Made by a program: the position numbers and the translations under genes. A DNA stretch of 64,000 nt, from positions 62,001 through 126,000 of the forward strand of contig NZ_BOOQ01000002.1 of assembly GCF_016863315.1 (NCBI RefSeq), written 5' to 3'. Origin of the DNA: Planotetraspora silvatica. Its GTDB lineage: Bacteria; Actinomycetota; Actinomycetes; Streptosporangiales; Streptosporangiaceae. Of this stretch, positions 13,971-22,142 are shown piece by piece (position 1 is the stretch's first letter; every line of letters starts with the position of its first letter). Below the pieces are notes generated by a model. The model worked only from the letters and a program-made list of their open reading frames with translations. It had not been told where the DNA came from and made no database searches.

Positions 13971-14717
13971 TCACTTGGCCGCATCGAGAACGGCCTCCCG
14001 CAGAGCGCTCGGCACGAACGCGGTGGTGCCCAGACTCTGCCCGTCCAGCATGACGGTAGGCGTCCCGGGCAGCTTCTGAGTGGCGATGACCTGGGCGGAG
14101 TACTGCTGGTGGGCGGCGACGTTCTTCTGGTCGCGCACGCAGCTCTCGAAGTCCGCGCCCGTGACGCCGACGTCACGGCCCCAGCGGACCAGGTCGTCGA
14201 CGCCGAACCCGACCGACGTCTCGCTCGGCTGTTCCTGGTACAGCCTGTCGTGGTACTTGAGCCACTGGGCGCCGTCCGTCACGCACCGGGCCGCCGAGGC
14301 CGCCCGTAGCGAGTTCGACATCGTCGGCTCCTGTTTGAAGATCGTGAGCAGGTGGTAGACGACCTTGGCCTTGCCCTCGGCGGCCAGGTTCTTCAGCGTC
14401 GACCCACTGGTCAGCTCCAATTGCTTACAGGCGGGGCACTGGTAGTCCTCGTAGACGTCGACCACGGGCGCGGTGACTCCTGGCCTCGCCATGACGACCG
14501 GGCCGTCCGGCTGGATCTCGACCGGCGCGAGAGCGCCCGTGACCTCCTCCGACGCGCTCTGCCGTACCGACCACCAGGTGACCGCGCCGGCGACCACGAC
14601 GATCACGCCGATCGTGGTCAGCATGGTCGTGCGCTTGCGCTGCTCCTGTTTGCGGACCGCCTCGCGCTGCGCCGCGGCCCGCGCCTTGGCCGATGCCTCC
14701 CGTGCCCTCTTACTCAA
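13971..14717 (-). CDS. Membrane-anchored DsbA-like thiol oxidoreductase
   Basis: A 248-residue protein: a very basic N-terminus (SKRAREASAKARAAAQREAVRKQ), one membrane segment at about 32-49, then an external thioredoxin fold with CPAC at about residues 94-97 and the cis-proline loop GTPTVML. Thioredoxin_4/DsbA-like proteins of this kind oxidise or reshuffle disulfides in exported proteins. I take the TTG at 14717 as start: GGGGGG precedes it at suitable spacing, the usual SKRARE N-terminus follows, and further upstream the frame is antisense-like. The next upstream gene encodes a MauE-type membrane protein, a family known to supply redox equivalents to such partners. A hairpin at 14766-14790 separates the two. 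Confidence 0.88.
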   Translation of the reverse strand: MSKRAREASAKARAAAQREAVRKQEQRKRTTMLTTIGVIVVVAGAVTWWSVRQSASEEVTGALAPVEIQPDGPVVMARPGVTAPVVDVYEDYQCPACKQLELTSGSTLKNLAAEGKAKVVYHLLTIFKQEPTMSNSLRAASAARCVTDGAQWLKYHDRLYQEQPSETSVGFGVDDLVRWGRDVGVTGADFESCVRDQKNVAAHQQYSAQVIATQKLPGTPTVMLDGQSLGTTAFVPSALREAVLDAAK

Positions 14718-14765
14718 GCAAGCCCCCCGTGGCTGCTCCGCCGGCCATCCAGCGCCGGCCTCAGA

Positions 14766-14790
14766 GAGGTCGCGGTGAGCCCGCGACCTC
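14766..14790 (-). terminator. Perfect 10-bp hairpin between mauE and dsbA-like genes
   Basis: GAGGTCGCGG and CCGCGACCTC form a perfect 10-bp stem around a 5-nt loop, one base past the mauE stop codon. No U-run follows on the transcribed strand, so it may attenuate transcription or protect the mauE mRNA end instead of acting as a full intrinsic terminator. Confidence 0.5.
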
Positions 14791-14791
14791 G

Positions 14792-15367
14792 TCAATCCGT
14801 ATCGCTGCCGTCCTCGTCGTCCTCGTCGCCGTCTGCTGGGCCGGGTTCGCGCGAACCGGCCAGACCGAGCGCCGAGTCCATCGCGAACCGGCCGGGGGGC
14901 TTGTAGACGATCCAGGCGGCGCAGAGCAGGAAGCCGGCGTCGCGCAGAAGCTCCCAGATGTATCCGGGGTCCTGATCCGCGCCCACCGTGCCGCCGCCGC
15001 CGAAGCAGCCGCAGTCTATCCGCAGGCCACGCGCCCACGCCGAAGAAATGCCGACGATGAAGGCCACCATCAGCACTCCGCCCACGACGGCCGAGGGCCG
15101 GGTGAGCAGGCCGAGGACGAGCAGGATTCCGACGATGATCTCCACGATCGGCAGGCCGTGCCCCACCACTGTGGCCAGGGTGTCCGGCAACAGCTCATAG
15201 GCCTTGACCGCCTGCACCGAGACCGCGGGCGCGCCGATCTTGATCGCGCCCGCGACGAAAAGAGAGACGCCGAGCACGAGTCTCGCGACGGTGGTCACCC
15301 AGGAGAGCGCCGTGACCACGGACCGTAATGGACTCAACACCGGCCTGCCCGATGCCAACTGAACCAT
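14792..15367 (-). CDS. MauE/DoxX-family membrane protein, redox partner of the DsbA-like protein
   Basis: A 191-residue protein with four hydrophobic segments and the MauE-type motif IDCGCFGG at about residue 117. Members of the MauE/DoxD group are thought to pass electrons across the membrane to thioredoxin-fold partners. I chose ATG 15367 because GAGGGAG lies five bases upstream; longer readings run into the trpA region. The C-terminus is short, acidic and cytosolic (GDEDDEDGSDTD). It precedes the DsbA-like gene on the same strand, which supports a two-protein thiol redox module. A 136-base gap with a hairpin separates it from trpA, so it probably begins its own transcription unit. Confidence 0.8.
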   Translation of the reverse strand: MVQLASGRPVLSPLRSVVTALSWVTTVARLVLGVSLFVAGAIKIGAPAVSVQAVKAYELLPDTLATVVGHGLPIVEIIVGILLVLGLLTRPSAVVGGVLMVAFIVGISSAWARGLRIDCGCFGGGGTVGADQDPGYIWELLRDAGFLLCAAWIVYKPPGRFAMDSALGLAGSREPGPADGDEDDEDGSDTD

Positions 15368-15474
15368 CGTCTCCCTCGTCCCGCTCGGCAACCCCGGGTG
15401 AACAATATCGGGACCAGCACAACATGTGACGGATAAGAGCACGGTAAGCAGGGGTTTTACCGGCCCTACCGAGA

Positions 15475-15495
15475 GGCGGGCCGGAAATGCCCGCC
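15475..15495 (-). terminator. Hairpin downstream of trpA
   Basis: GGCGGGC and GCCCGCC form a perfect 7-bp stem with a 7-nt loop, just past the trpA stop at 15504. It is G/C-only and lacks a U-run, so termination is plausible but unproven. A second, weaker dyad with GGGCCGG lies just downstream. Confidence 0.4.
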
Positions 15496-15503
15496 ATTGC
15501 GCC

Positions 15504-16298
15504 TCAGCGCCGGACGCCTCGCGCCAGCTCGTACGCGAGCTCGCGAACCTCGGCGAGTCCCGTCTTCTCGTCCGGCGCGTCGAGGAGGCGCCTGATGAAG
15601 GCCGAGCCGACGATGACCCCGTCCGCGTAGGCGGCGACCTCCGCCGCCTGCCGGCCGTTGCCGACACCGAGCCCGACGCAGACCGGCAGGGAGGTGTGGG
15701 ACCTGGTCCGCTTCACCAGCCCTTCGGCGGCGGAGCCCACGGATTCCCTCGCGCCGGTCACGCCCATCAGGGAGGCCGCGTAGACGAATCCGGTGCAGCA
15801 GGACGCGACCCGGCTGATCCGCTCGTCCGGCGAGCTGGGCGCGACCAGGAAGACGGTGTCGATCCCCGCCTCCTTGCTCGCCGCGAGCCACGGCCCGGAC
15901 TCCTCCGGCGTGAGGTCGGGCGTGATCGTCCCCGCCCCGCCCGCCGAGGCCAGGTCGCGCGCGAAGCGCTCGGCCCCGTAGCGGTCGACGGGGTTCCAGT
16001 ACGTCATCACGAGCGTGGCGGCACCCGACGCGGCCACCCCTTCGACGGTGCGCATCACGTCACTGATGCGAGTGCCGTTCAGGAGAGACCGGTGCACCGC
16101 GTCCTGGATGGTGGGCCCGTCCATGAGCGGATCGGAGTACGGCAGGCCGATCTCGATCACGTCGCAGCCGGCCTCGACCATGGCGGTCGCGGCGGCCACG
16201 GCCCCGTCCTTGCTGGGGAAGCCCGCGGGCAGGTATCCGACCAGAGCGGACCTGTTCTCGGCGCGCGCCTTCTCGAAGACCGTCTGGAGTGTCGTCAT
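15504..16298 (-). CDS. trpA: Tryptophan synthase alpha subunit
   Basis: TrpA cleaves indole-3-glycerol phosphate to indole and glyceraldehyde 3-phosphate, and indole is channelled to TrpB. The TIM-barrel motif CDVIEIGLPYSDPLMDGPTIQ carries the catalytic Glu and Asp. The phosphate-binding region (GVGNGRQAAEVAAYADGVIVGSAFIR) is intact. The ATG at 16298 has GAGG seven bases upstream and gives the usual MTTLQTVFEKA start (264 residues); a TTG four codons earlier is less likely. It starts 18 bases after the trpB stop and is the last gene of the trpC-trpB-trpA unit. Confidence 0.97.
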   Translation of the reverse strand: MTTLQTVFEKARAENRSALVGYLPAGFPSKDGAVAAATAMVEAGCDVIEIGLPYSDPLMDGPTIQDAVHRSLLNGTRISDVMRTVEGVAASGAATLVMTYWNPVDRYGAERFARDLASAGGAGTITPDLTPEESGPWLAASKEAGIDTVFLVAPSSPDERISRVASCCTGFVYAASLMGVTGARESVGSAAEGLVKRTRSHTSLPVCVGLGVGNGRQAAEVAAYADGVIVGSAFIRRLLDAPDEKTGLAEVRELAYELARGVRR

Positions 16299-16316
16299 CG
16301 GTTGCCTCAACGGATG

Positions 16317-17591
16317 TCAGAGGTTGAAGTACTTCATCGCGGTGCCCATGTCCTTGTCGCCACGGCCGGAGAGGTTCACCAGGATGGTGGCCTCGGGGCC
16401 GAGCTCACGGCCGAGCTTGAGCGCTCCCGCGAGGGCGTGCGAGGACTCGATGGCCGGGATGATGCCCTCGGTTCGGGCCAGGAGGGAGAAGGCCTCCATC
16501 GCCTCGGCGTCGGTGACGCCGTGGTAGACGGCGCGGCCGGAGTCCTTGAGCCAGGCGTGCTCGGGACCGACGCCCGGGTAGTCGAGGCCGGCCGAGATCG
16601 AGTGCGACTCGATCGTCTGGCCCTCCTCGTCCTGCAGGACGTAGGTGCGTGAGCCGTGCAGCACGCCGATGCTTCCCTTGGTCAGCGTCAGTGCGTGCTC
16701 GCCGTTTTCGGCGCCCCGCCCGCCGGCCTCGTAGCCGTGGAGCTGGACGTTCTCGTCGTCGAGGAAGGCGTGGAAGATGCCGATGGCGTTCGACCCGCCG
16801 CCCACGGCCGCCGCTACCGCGTCGGGCAGCCTGCCGGTGAGCTCCAGGACCTGGCGGCGGGCCTCGACCCCGATGATGCGGGCGAAGTCACGGACGATCT
16901 CGGGGAACGGGTGCGGCCCCGCGACCGTGCCGAACAGGTAGTGGGTGCGGTCGACGTTGGTGACCCAGTCGCGGAAGGCCTCGTTGATGGCGTCCTTGAG
17001 GGTCTGGCTGCCGTTGGTGACCGGGACGACGGTGGCCCCGAGCAGCTTCATCCGCGCCACGTTGAGCGCCTGACGCTCGCAGTCGACGGCGCCCATGTAG
17101 ATGACGCACTCGAGCCCCATCAGCGCCGCGGCGGTGGCGGTGGCGACGCCGTGCTGGCCCGCTCCCGTCTCCGCGATCACGCGGGTCTTGCCGAGACGCT
17201 TGGTGAGCAACGCCTGGCCCAGCACATTGTTGATCTTGTGGGCGCCGGTGTGCGTGAGATCCTCGCGCTTGAGCAGCAGCCGCGCGCCGCCGGCCTGCTC
17301 CGCGAAGCGCGGCACCTCGGTGATCGTCGTCGGCCTGCCCGCATACGTGCGCAGCAGGTGGTCGAACTCCCGGATGAAGCCCAGGTCCGTCTTGGCCTTC
17401 TCGTACTCCGCGGCCACCTCGTCGAGCGCGGGGATCAGCGCCTCGGGCACGTAACGGCCGCCGAAGACGCCGAACTTGCCGCGGATGTCGGGGTCGTCAC
17501 CCCGGACGCCGCCACCGGCCAGGTCGGCGGAGGTGATCAGGACCCCCTCCGCCCCCGTCGTCCGCTCTTCTCGATGAACGCTGTCTGTCAC
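16317..17591 (-). CDS. trpB: Tryptophan synthase beta subunit
   Basis: TrpB is the PLP enzyme that condenses indole with serine. [13 protein letters not shown] contains the PLP lysine, and the glycine-rich phosphate loop VGGGSNAIG and the [15 protein letters not shown] segment are present. Length (424) is slightly above average because of an N-terminal extension of about 35 residues. The GTG at 17591 is preceded by GAGAGG and lies two bases past the trpC stop, so coupling with trpC is tight. The small trpM gene often found between trpC and trpB in Streptomyces is absent. Confidence 0.97.
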   Translation of the reverse strand: MTDSVHREERTTGAEGVLITSADLAGGGVRGDDPDIRGKFGVFGGRYVPEALIPALDEVAAEYEKAKTDLGFIREFDHLLRTYAGRPTTITEVPRFAEQAGGARLLLKREDLTHTGAHKINNVLGQALLTKRLGKTRVIAETGAGQHGVATATAAALMGLECVIYMGAVDCERQALNVARMKLLGATVVPVTNGSQTLKDAINEAFRDWVTNVDRTHYLFGTVAGPHPFPEIVRDFARIIGVEARRQVLELTGRLPDAVAAAVGGGSNAIGIFHAFLDDENVQLHGYEAGGRGAENGEHALTLTKGSIGVLHGSRTYVLQDEEGQTIESHSISAGLDYPGVGPEHAWLKDSGRAVYHGVTDAEAMEAFSLLARTEGIIPAIESSHALAGALKLGRELGPEATILVNLSGRGDKDMGTAMKYFNL

Positions 17592-17593
17592 GA

Positions 17594-18412
17594 CTACCTC
17601 TCGGATCCCGTGTCCAGGCGTGAGGCCGGATGCGCTCCGGCCGTCACCAGATCGTTGACGGCGGCCCGGGGGTCACGCCCCGTCACGAGGCTCTCCCCCA
17701 CCAGCACCGCGTCGGCGCCCGCCCGGGCGTAGGCGAGCAGGTCGTGCGGGCCGCGCACACCCGACTCGGCGATCTTGATGACGCCGTCGGGCACCTTCGG
17801 CGCCAGCCGGGCGAAGACCTCACGGTCGACCTCGAGGGTCTTGAGGTCCCGCGCGTTCACCCCGATGATCTTGGCCCCCGCCTCGACGGCCCGGTCGAGC
17901 TCTTCCTCGGTGTGCACCTCGACCAGCGGCGCGAGCCCGATCGACTCCGCCCGCTCGATGAGCGACACCAGGGCGTTCTGCTCGAGGGCGGCGACGATCA
18001 GCAGGGCGAGGTCCGCGCCGTAGGCCCGGGCCTCCCACAACTGGTAGGAGGTGACGATGAAGTCCTTGCGCAGGATGGGGATGTCCACCGCCGCACGGAC
18101 GGCGGCGAGGTCGTCGAGCGTGCCGCCGAATCTGCGCCGCTCGGTCAGCACGCTGATGACGTGCGCTCCGCCCGCCTCGTAGTCGGCGGCGAGGGCGGCG
18201 GGGTCGGCGATGGCGGCCAGCGCGCCCTTGGAGGGGCTTGAACGCTTCACCTCGGCGATCACCGAGACCTTGTCGCCTCCGAGCGCGGGGTAGGCGTCCC
18301 GGGGCCCCGGCGCGCGCGACGCTCGCTTCTTGAGCTCCTCGATGGGCACGGTCCGCTGCCGCTCTTCGAGGTCTTCTCGCACGCCCAGGATGATGTCCTC
18401 GAGAACACTCAC
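17594..18412 (-). CDS. trpC: Indole-3-glycerol phosphate synthase
   Basis: TrpC closes the indole ring from CdRP. Family marks are [13 protein letters not shown], the catalytic [22 protein letters not shown], the [11 protein letters not shown] loop and the IAESGV segment. The GTG at 18412 follows GAGGAGGAC, a strong ribosome binding site, and gives the standard N-terminus [15 protein letters not shown] (272 residues). It heads trpCBA; 144 bases separate it from the DUF2752 gene upstream, in which I see no convincing leader peptide. The preceding step, PRA isomerase (TrpF), is presumably done by PriA, encoded 19 kb away. Confidence 0.97.
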   Translation of the reverse strand: MSVLEDIILGVREDLEERQRTVPIEELKKRASRAPGPRDAYPALGGDKVSVIAEVKRSSPSKGALAAIADPAALAADYEAGGAHVISVLTERRRFGGTLDDLAAVRAAVDIPILRKDFIVTSYQLWEARAYGADLALLIVAALEQNALVSLIERAESIGLAPLVEVHTEEELDRAVEAGAKIIGVNARDLKTLEVDREVFARLAPKVPDGVIKIAESGVRGPHDLLAYARAGADAVLVGESLVTGRDPRAAVNDLVTAGAHPASRLDTGSER

Positions 18413-18556
18413 GCGTCCTCCTCGCCCTCGGCTCGGATCCCGCGCGAAATACCAGTCCGCTCGCTCACGCGTAAGGGTCCCTCCGGTCGGCTGCGCTCCC
18501 TGTCTTGCCTTGCGATGCTATCGGCCCGGCTCGCGCCGCTCCGCCACTGGGTCTCG

Positions 18557-18988
18557 TCAGGGTGCGAGGAATTGGCCGAAAGGTGTGTTCCGTACGACCC
18601 CGAACACAAGTACGACGACGAACAAACCCCAGATGTACGCGGGATGCGCCAGGCTCGTGCGCGCAGGGCGTCCCTGCCATGATCGTAACGTCCACCGGCC
18701 CCACCAGAAGAGGAGGAACGGGAGGGTCGCGACAGCCAGCGGATTGAGCCCGAGAGCAGACCCGATATCGGCGTGTCCCAGGGCGTGCATCGCCCGCAGC
18801 GAGCCGCACCCGGGACAGTACAGGCCGGTGAGGAACAGGAACGGGCAGGTCGGATAGTGACCGGACTGGTTCGGGTCGACGGCGCCGACATACGCGAACG
18901 CCGCGCCTGTGATCGCCGCCACGCCGAGCGGCGCGAGCATGGACCGAAGCCGGTCCACCCTCCGCCGCTGGCGGACGATCTGCGTCAT
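18557..18988 (-). CDS. DUF2752 membrane protein
   Basis: A 143-residue membrane protein of the DUF2752 family. The signature CPFLFLTGLYCPGCGSLRAMHAL, with its paired cysteines and the GxxR element, is complete. About three to four hydrophobic segments are visible. I chose ATG 18988, which removes a stretch that only overlaps the neighbouring CD225 gene in another frame. Function is unknown; the gene is a common passenger of actinobacterial trp clusters. It lies five bases after the CD225-family gene on the same strand. Confidence 0.88.
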   Translation of the reverse strand: MTQIVRQRRRVDRLRSMLAPLGVAAITGAAFAYVGAVDPNQSGHYPTCPFLFLTGLYCPGCGSLRAMHALGHADIGSALGLNPLAVATLPFLLFWWGRWTLRSWQGRPARTSLAHPAYIWGLFVVVLVFGVVRNTPFGQFLAP

Positions 18989-18993
18989 GCCCG

Positions 18994-19413
18994 TCAGTAT
19001 GACGAGGTGGGGTAGGACGTGCCGAGGCTGACCCCGATCACCACGAAGACGATGATGTACAGCACGGAGAAGGCGATGCCGGTGATCACCGCCGCGATCC
19101 ACCACTTCTTGGCCGACTCCGAGGAGGCGAGGGCGCCCTGGTAGTCACCCGCCGCCCACTTGGAGTTGACCTGGCTGGAGTAGACGATCGACACGATGCC
19201 CAGCGGAAGGCAGCAGAGGATCGTGGTGATGATCGCCATGGCCAGGTGGTTGTTCGGCGGCGTGGGAGGCGCGCCGTACCCGCCCGGAGGGGGGTAACCA
19301 CCGGGGGGATAGTTTCCGCCGGGGGGCGGGTAACCCCCGGGAGGGCCGTAGCCTCCGCCGGGCGGCGGCGTCCCCTGACCCCCCGTGTCGCCCGGCTGAT
19401 TTCCGTAGCTCAT
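18994..19413 (-). CDS. CD225/dispanin-family membrane protein
   Basis: A 139-residue protein. The first 50 residues are a Gly/Pro/Tyr-rich repeat region (PPGGYPPPGG units), likely cytosolic and disordered. Next is a CD225/dispanin domain: NHLAMAIITTILCCLPLGIVSIVYSSQVNSKWAAGDY, then ESAKKWW and a second membrane segment. Dispanins include eukaryotic IFITM restriction factors; bacterial members have no settled role. The CC pair in the first membrane segment matches the position palmitoylated in IFITMs, although palmitoylation is not expected here. AGGGGAG precedes ATG 19413. It sits inside the his/trp group between the trp-associated membrane protein and the DUF2752 gene. Confidence 0.87.
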   Translation of the reverse strand: MSYGNQPGDTGGQGTPPPGGGYGPPGGYPPPGGNYPPGGYPPPGGYGAPPTPPNNHLAMAIITTILCCLPLGIVSIVYSSQVNSKWAAGDYQGALASSESAKKWWIAAVITGIAFSVLYIIVFVVIGVSLGTSYPTSSY

Positions 19414-19524
19414 CGATGCTCCCCTGAGATCATTCGTTGCGGCCGGAAGCCTATCGACGGCGACGCCCGATCTGGAGGAAACCTCAAGGTTGTGGACAAG
19501 TTGTGATCTGGGGCCAAAACGGCG

Positions 19525-20208
19525 CTAGGAATCGTGAGACTGCCGGGGCTCCAGGGTCGGGTCGGCTCCCTCGTCCAGGGCCTCCCACAAGGCCCGTTCT
19601 CCCGTGGCCTTGCGAGGGCGCGCGCTGCGCCGTTCTCCCGACGATCCGGTACGGCTCCCGCCGTCGGCGCGGTCGTACCGGCTCGACATGCCGGGCCATC
19701 TCGTGCTCCTGACGACGGCCACCACCCCGGCGGCCACCAGCACGAGCCCACCAGCGATGGACAGCAGGGGCCACCCCCACACCAGGGACTCCGAGACGGG
19801 CCTGCCGCTGGACATCATCGACGAGGTCGCGTGCTCGCGCGCCGCGGCCGCGATCGCCTCCGACCGCGTGCCCGTCCAGCTCGCCGCCGCGACCGCGACG
19901 CCGCACAGGCCGATCACCACGGCGATCGCCCGCCTGGCCAGGCCACGGGTGGCGAGCACGGCGACCGTGGCCGCCAGGGCCGCCAGGGTGGCCGGCGTGA
20001 GGGAGGCGACGATCTCGGTTCCCGTGACGGCCACCTTGCCCGGTCCGAGCGCGCCGGCCTGCGACTGGAAGGTCACCGTCGCCCACGTGCGCCCGGCGGC
20101 CACCAGCACCAGCCCGGCGCCCACCGCACACGTGATCAGCCAGGCCATCAGCGCGCGCCGTGCCGTACGAGCCGGGCCGGGCGCGGGCGTCCCGTCCTGC
20201 GCGGTCAT
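19525..20208 (-). CDS. Trp biosynthesis-associated membrane protein (Trp_oprn_chp family)
   Basis: A 227-residue protein with about four membrane segments ([77 protein letters not shown]) and a charged cytosolic tail. It matches the family found in actinobacterial trp operons whose role is unknown. The ATG at 20208 overlaps the hisI stop by four bases, so translation is coupled. trpE, commonly next to this gene in related genomes, is not here. Confidence 0.85.
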   Translation of the reverse strand: MTAQDGTPAPGPARTARRALMAWLITCAVGAGLVLVAAGRTWATVTFQSQAGALGPGKVAVTGTEIVASLTPATLAALAATVAVLATRGLARRAIAVVIGLCGVAVAAASWTGTRSEAIAAAAREHATSSMMSSGRPVSESLVWGWPLLSIAGGLVLVAAGVVAVVRSTRWPGMSSRYDRADGGSRTGSSGERRSARPRKATGERALWEALDEGADPTLEPRQSHDS

Positions 20209-20555
20209 GCGTTCTCGCTTACCTCGAGCACGTCCGCATCGAAGCAGGTGCGGTCGCCGGTGTGGCAGGCGGCCCCCACTTGGTCCACCTTGAGCAGAAT
20301 CGTGTCGCCGTCGCAGTCGAGCGCGACGTGCCTGACCCACTGGACGTGACCCGAGGTGTCGCCCTTCACCCAGTACTCCCCGCGGCTGCGGGACCAGTAG
20401 GTCGCCCGGCCCGTGGTGAGCGTGCGGTGCAGCGCCTCGTCGTCCATCCAGGCGAGCATCAGCACCTCGCCGGTGTCGTGCTGCTGCACGATCGCGGGCA
20501 CGAGCCCGTCAGTGGTGCGCTTCAGCCGTCCGGCGATCTTCGGGTCGAGTGCCAT
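20205..20555 (-). CDS. hisI: Phosphoribosyl-AMP cyclohydrolase
   Basis: HisI opens the purine ring of PR-AMP, the third step of histidine synthesis. Zinc-enzyme marks are [23 protein letters not shown] (metal-binding Asp/Cys) and [13 protein letters not shown] (Cys ligands). The protein is 116 residues from ATG 20555; an in-frame start nine codons earlier (20582) is possible but would add unusual residues. HisE is not fused to it. The other his genes of the window lie more than 15 kb away, beyond an accessory region, whereas hisF-hisI adjacency is common in actinobacteria. Confidence 0.95.
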   Translation of the reverse strand: MALDPKIAGRLKRTTDGLVPAIVQQHDTGEVLMLAWMDDEALHRTLTTGRATYWSRSRGEYWVKGDTSGHVQWVRHVALDCDGDTILLKVDQVGAACHTGDRTCFDADVLEVSENA

Positions 20556-20590
20556 GTGCCCAATTCTGCCGCATGCGGCCATCGGGGCAC

Positions 20591-20760
20591 GTCAGCCCAG
20601 CAACTGTCGGCTCACGTCCGCCGACCGGCGCATCACCGGCCGGAGCCAGTCTTTCCCGAAGCAGTCGAAGACCTTCTCCTCGGTGGTGAATCCCGGGCTC
20701 CCGTAGAGTCAGATGGCGATACGGTTGTCCGATCTCGGTCATTTCGACCGCCTCATCCGT
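20591..20760 (-). pseudogene. Possible decayed gene fragment upstream of hisI
   Basis: On the minus strand one frame reads ADEAVEMTEIGQPYRHL, then meets CTGACTCTACGG, after which a different frame continues as YGSPGFTTEEKVFDCFGKDW and ends at a TGA near 20591. Both halves look like coding sequence, so a frameshifted remnant of about 50 residues is possible. I cannot name a family, and chance coding is not excluded. Confidence 0.25.
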
Positions 20761-21295
20761 TGCGCTTGGCCCTGCGAAACACCTTTGAAATGAAGTCCGC
20801 GTTTGAAGTCACGCTTTGTACGAATGGCTGTCCGGCCATGAGCGTGTCCACGTAGGAGACGAACGGCGGGGCGAAGAACGTGCGGGCGGCCGGCCACACT
20901 TCACGGAAATCAGCGAGGGCGAAGTCGGCCTCGAGAACCTTGCTCCACGCCGTCCAGACGTGTTCGGGCAGGAGGCCCGCCTCATGGTTCAGGTAGTTGA
21001 ACTCGTGGAGCTCGATCTCCACGATGACATACAGCCTCTTCTTGTTCCTGCTGCGCGTGGAGGCTCCGTAGCCCCGCTGTGAGAGATGCCACGCAAGCAG
21101 ACGGGGGTCATTCCAGAGGAAGGGAATCCTCGAACTGGCGGTCGCCTGCACCTGGGCCTGAAACACCGTTTGACGGAGCGAGGAAGCGAGAGATGCGTTC
21201 TGCCGGCTCAGCGCGCGCACCTGCAGAATATTCAGAACAAGGGCGACGACGACTGCGACGAGGGAAACTGCTTGAAACCAGTCACCTGGACTCAT
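20753..21295 (-). CDS. Hypothetical protein with N-terminal membrane anchor
   Basis: A 180-residue protein. One hydrophobic N-terminal segment (WFQAVSLVAVVVALVLNILQVRALS) is followed by a short coiled-coil-like stretch and a soluble domain with several Trp and aromatic residues (FLWNDPRLLAWHLSQRGYG; FREVWPAARTFFAPPFVSYVD). The layout resembles DUF6082-type actinobacterial proteins, but I am not sure of that match. The gene and its upstream 120 bases are visibly richer in A/T than the rest of the window, which suggests transfer. A possible promoter on the minus strand upstream is TTGCAG, 19 bases, then GATAAA (about 21350-21385). Confidence 0.7.
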   Translation of the reverse strand: MSPGDWFQAVSLVAVVVALVLNILQVRALSRQNASLASSLRQTVFQAQVQATASSRIPFLWNDPRLLAWHLSQRGYGASTRSRNKKRLYVIVEIELHEFNYLNHEAGLLPEHVWTAWSKVLEADFALADFREVWPAARTFFAPPFVSYVDTLMAGQPFVQSVTSNADFISKVFRRAKRNG

Positions 21296-21416
21296 GACGT
21301 CTCAGCCCCCACATGACGGTCAAAGTCGTCTATAAGGACCAACAACCTAATTTATCAGGCTCTGATCTCTTATTGCTGCAATCGTGACTATTTTGTAGCA
21401 GGCCTTCGTGAAACGC

Positions 21417-22139
21417 TCAGACTTTCGCCGTGACCAGGGAGAGCGGCAGGTCGCGCACGGGCCGTACGGCGAAGCCCTCCGCGCCGCGGTAGAGGGATCC
21501 GGCGACCCATCGCGCGGTGTTCGAGGCGACCACGCGGCCGCTCGCGTTGACGAGGAACGCCGGGGCGGAAAGCTCACGAAGCGCGGGGAGCACCGCACCC
21601 TCGAAACGGCGGACGAACACGTCGGCCGCCGCGACGCCGACGAACGCGCCGTCGAGGACGACCGGCACCGAGAGCGTGAGGCTGTATTCGTCCGTGCACA
21701 GATAGTCGACGTACGGCCCGCAGATCGTGTGCCCGGCGCCGGAGAGCGGGCCGGTGTACCAGTCCCAGTGGGTGTAGTCGTAGAAGGCGCTGCTCGACGG
21801 GTCGAGGTCGCGCAGCAGTTGGACCGGGGCGCCCGAGGGGTTCTCCTGCCACCATTCGAGGTACCAGTGAGCGTCGGCCAGCAGGCCCGGCGCCGCGATG
21901 AACCCGATGCCCGCGATGAGAGCCGCGACGCCGTTCCCGTTCAGGTGCGCCCACAACGACGGCCGCAACCCGGCGAGGTCGGCGGCCACCGGCCGGCGGC
22001 CCCGGCGCCGCACGCACCGGGCAGACGCGTCGCGCACCTCGCGCAGAGTCCCGAACACGCCCTCGATCGCGTCCCCGACGCGGGTGAGCACCCCCGCGAC
22101 GGCGGGGCTGTGGTGGCCGGCGCCCACATCTGTGATCAT
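21417..22139 (-). CDS. Cache-domain sensor protein without a membrane segment
   Basis: A 240-residue protein with a small-molecule-binding cache fold: HWYLEWWQENPSG, the aspartate-rich DLDPSSSAFYDYTHWDWYTGP, YLCTDEYSLTLSVPVVLDGAFVGVAAADVFVRRFE, and a second half with LVNASGRVVASNT. Most cache domains are extracellular parts of receptors. Here I see no signal peptide or clear membrane anchor, so it appears cytosolic. It starts three bases past the GntR gene stop, and its ribosome binding site (CAGGAG) overlaps that stop, so the two are co-translated. Sensor of the imported amine or a relative is my inference from the neighbouring importer. Confidence 0.75.
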   Translation of the reverse strand: MITDVGAGHHSPAVAGVLTRVGDAIEGVFGTLREVRDASARCVRRRGRRPVAADLAGLRPSLWAHLNGNGVAALIAGIGFIAAPGLLADAHWYLEWWQENPSGAPVQLLRDLDPSSSAFYDYTHWDWYTGPLSGAGHTICGPYVDYLCTDEYSLTLSVPVVLDGAFVGVAAADVFVRRFEGAVLPALRELSAPAFLVNASGRVVASNTARWVAGSLYRGAEGFAVRPVRDLPLSLVTAKV

Positions 22140-22142
22140 TTC

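Noticed and set aside
18413-18556. trp attenuator leader before trpC
   Set aside because: I looked for a short frame with consecutive Trp codons followed by a terminator hairpin and found none on the minus strand.
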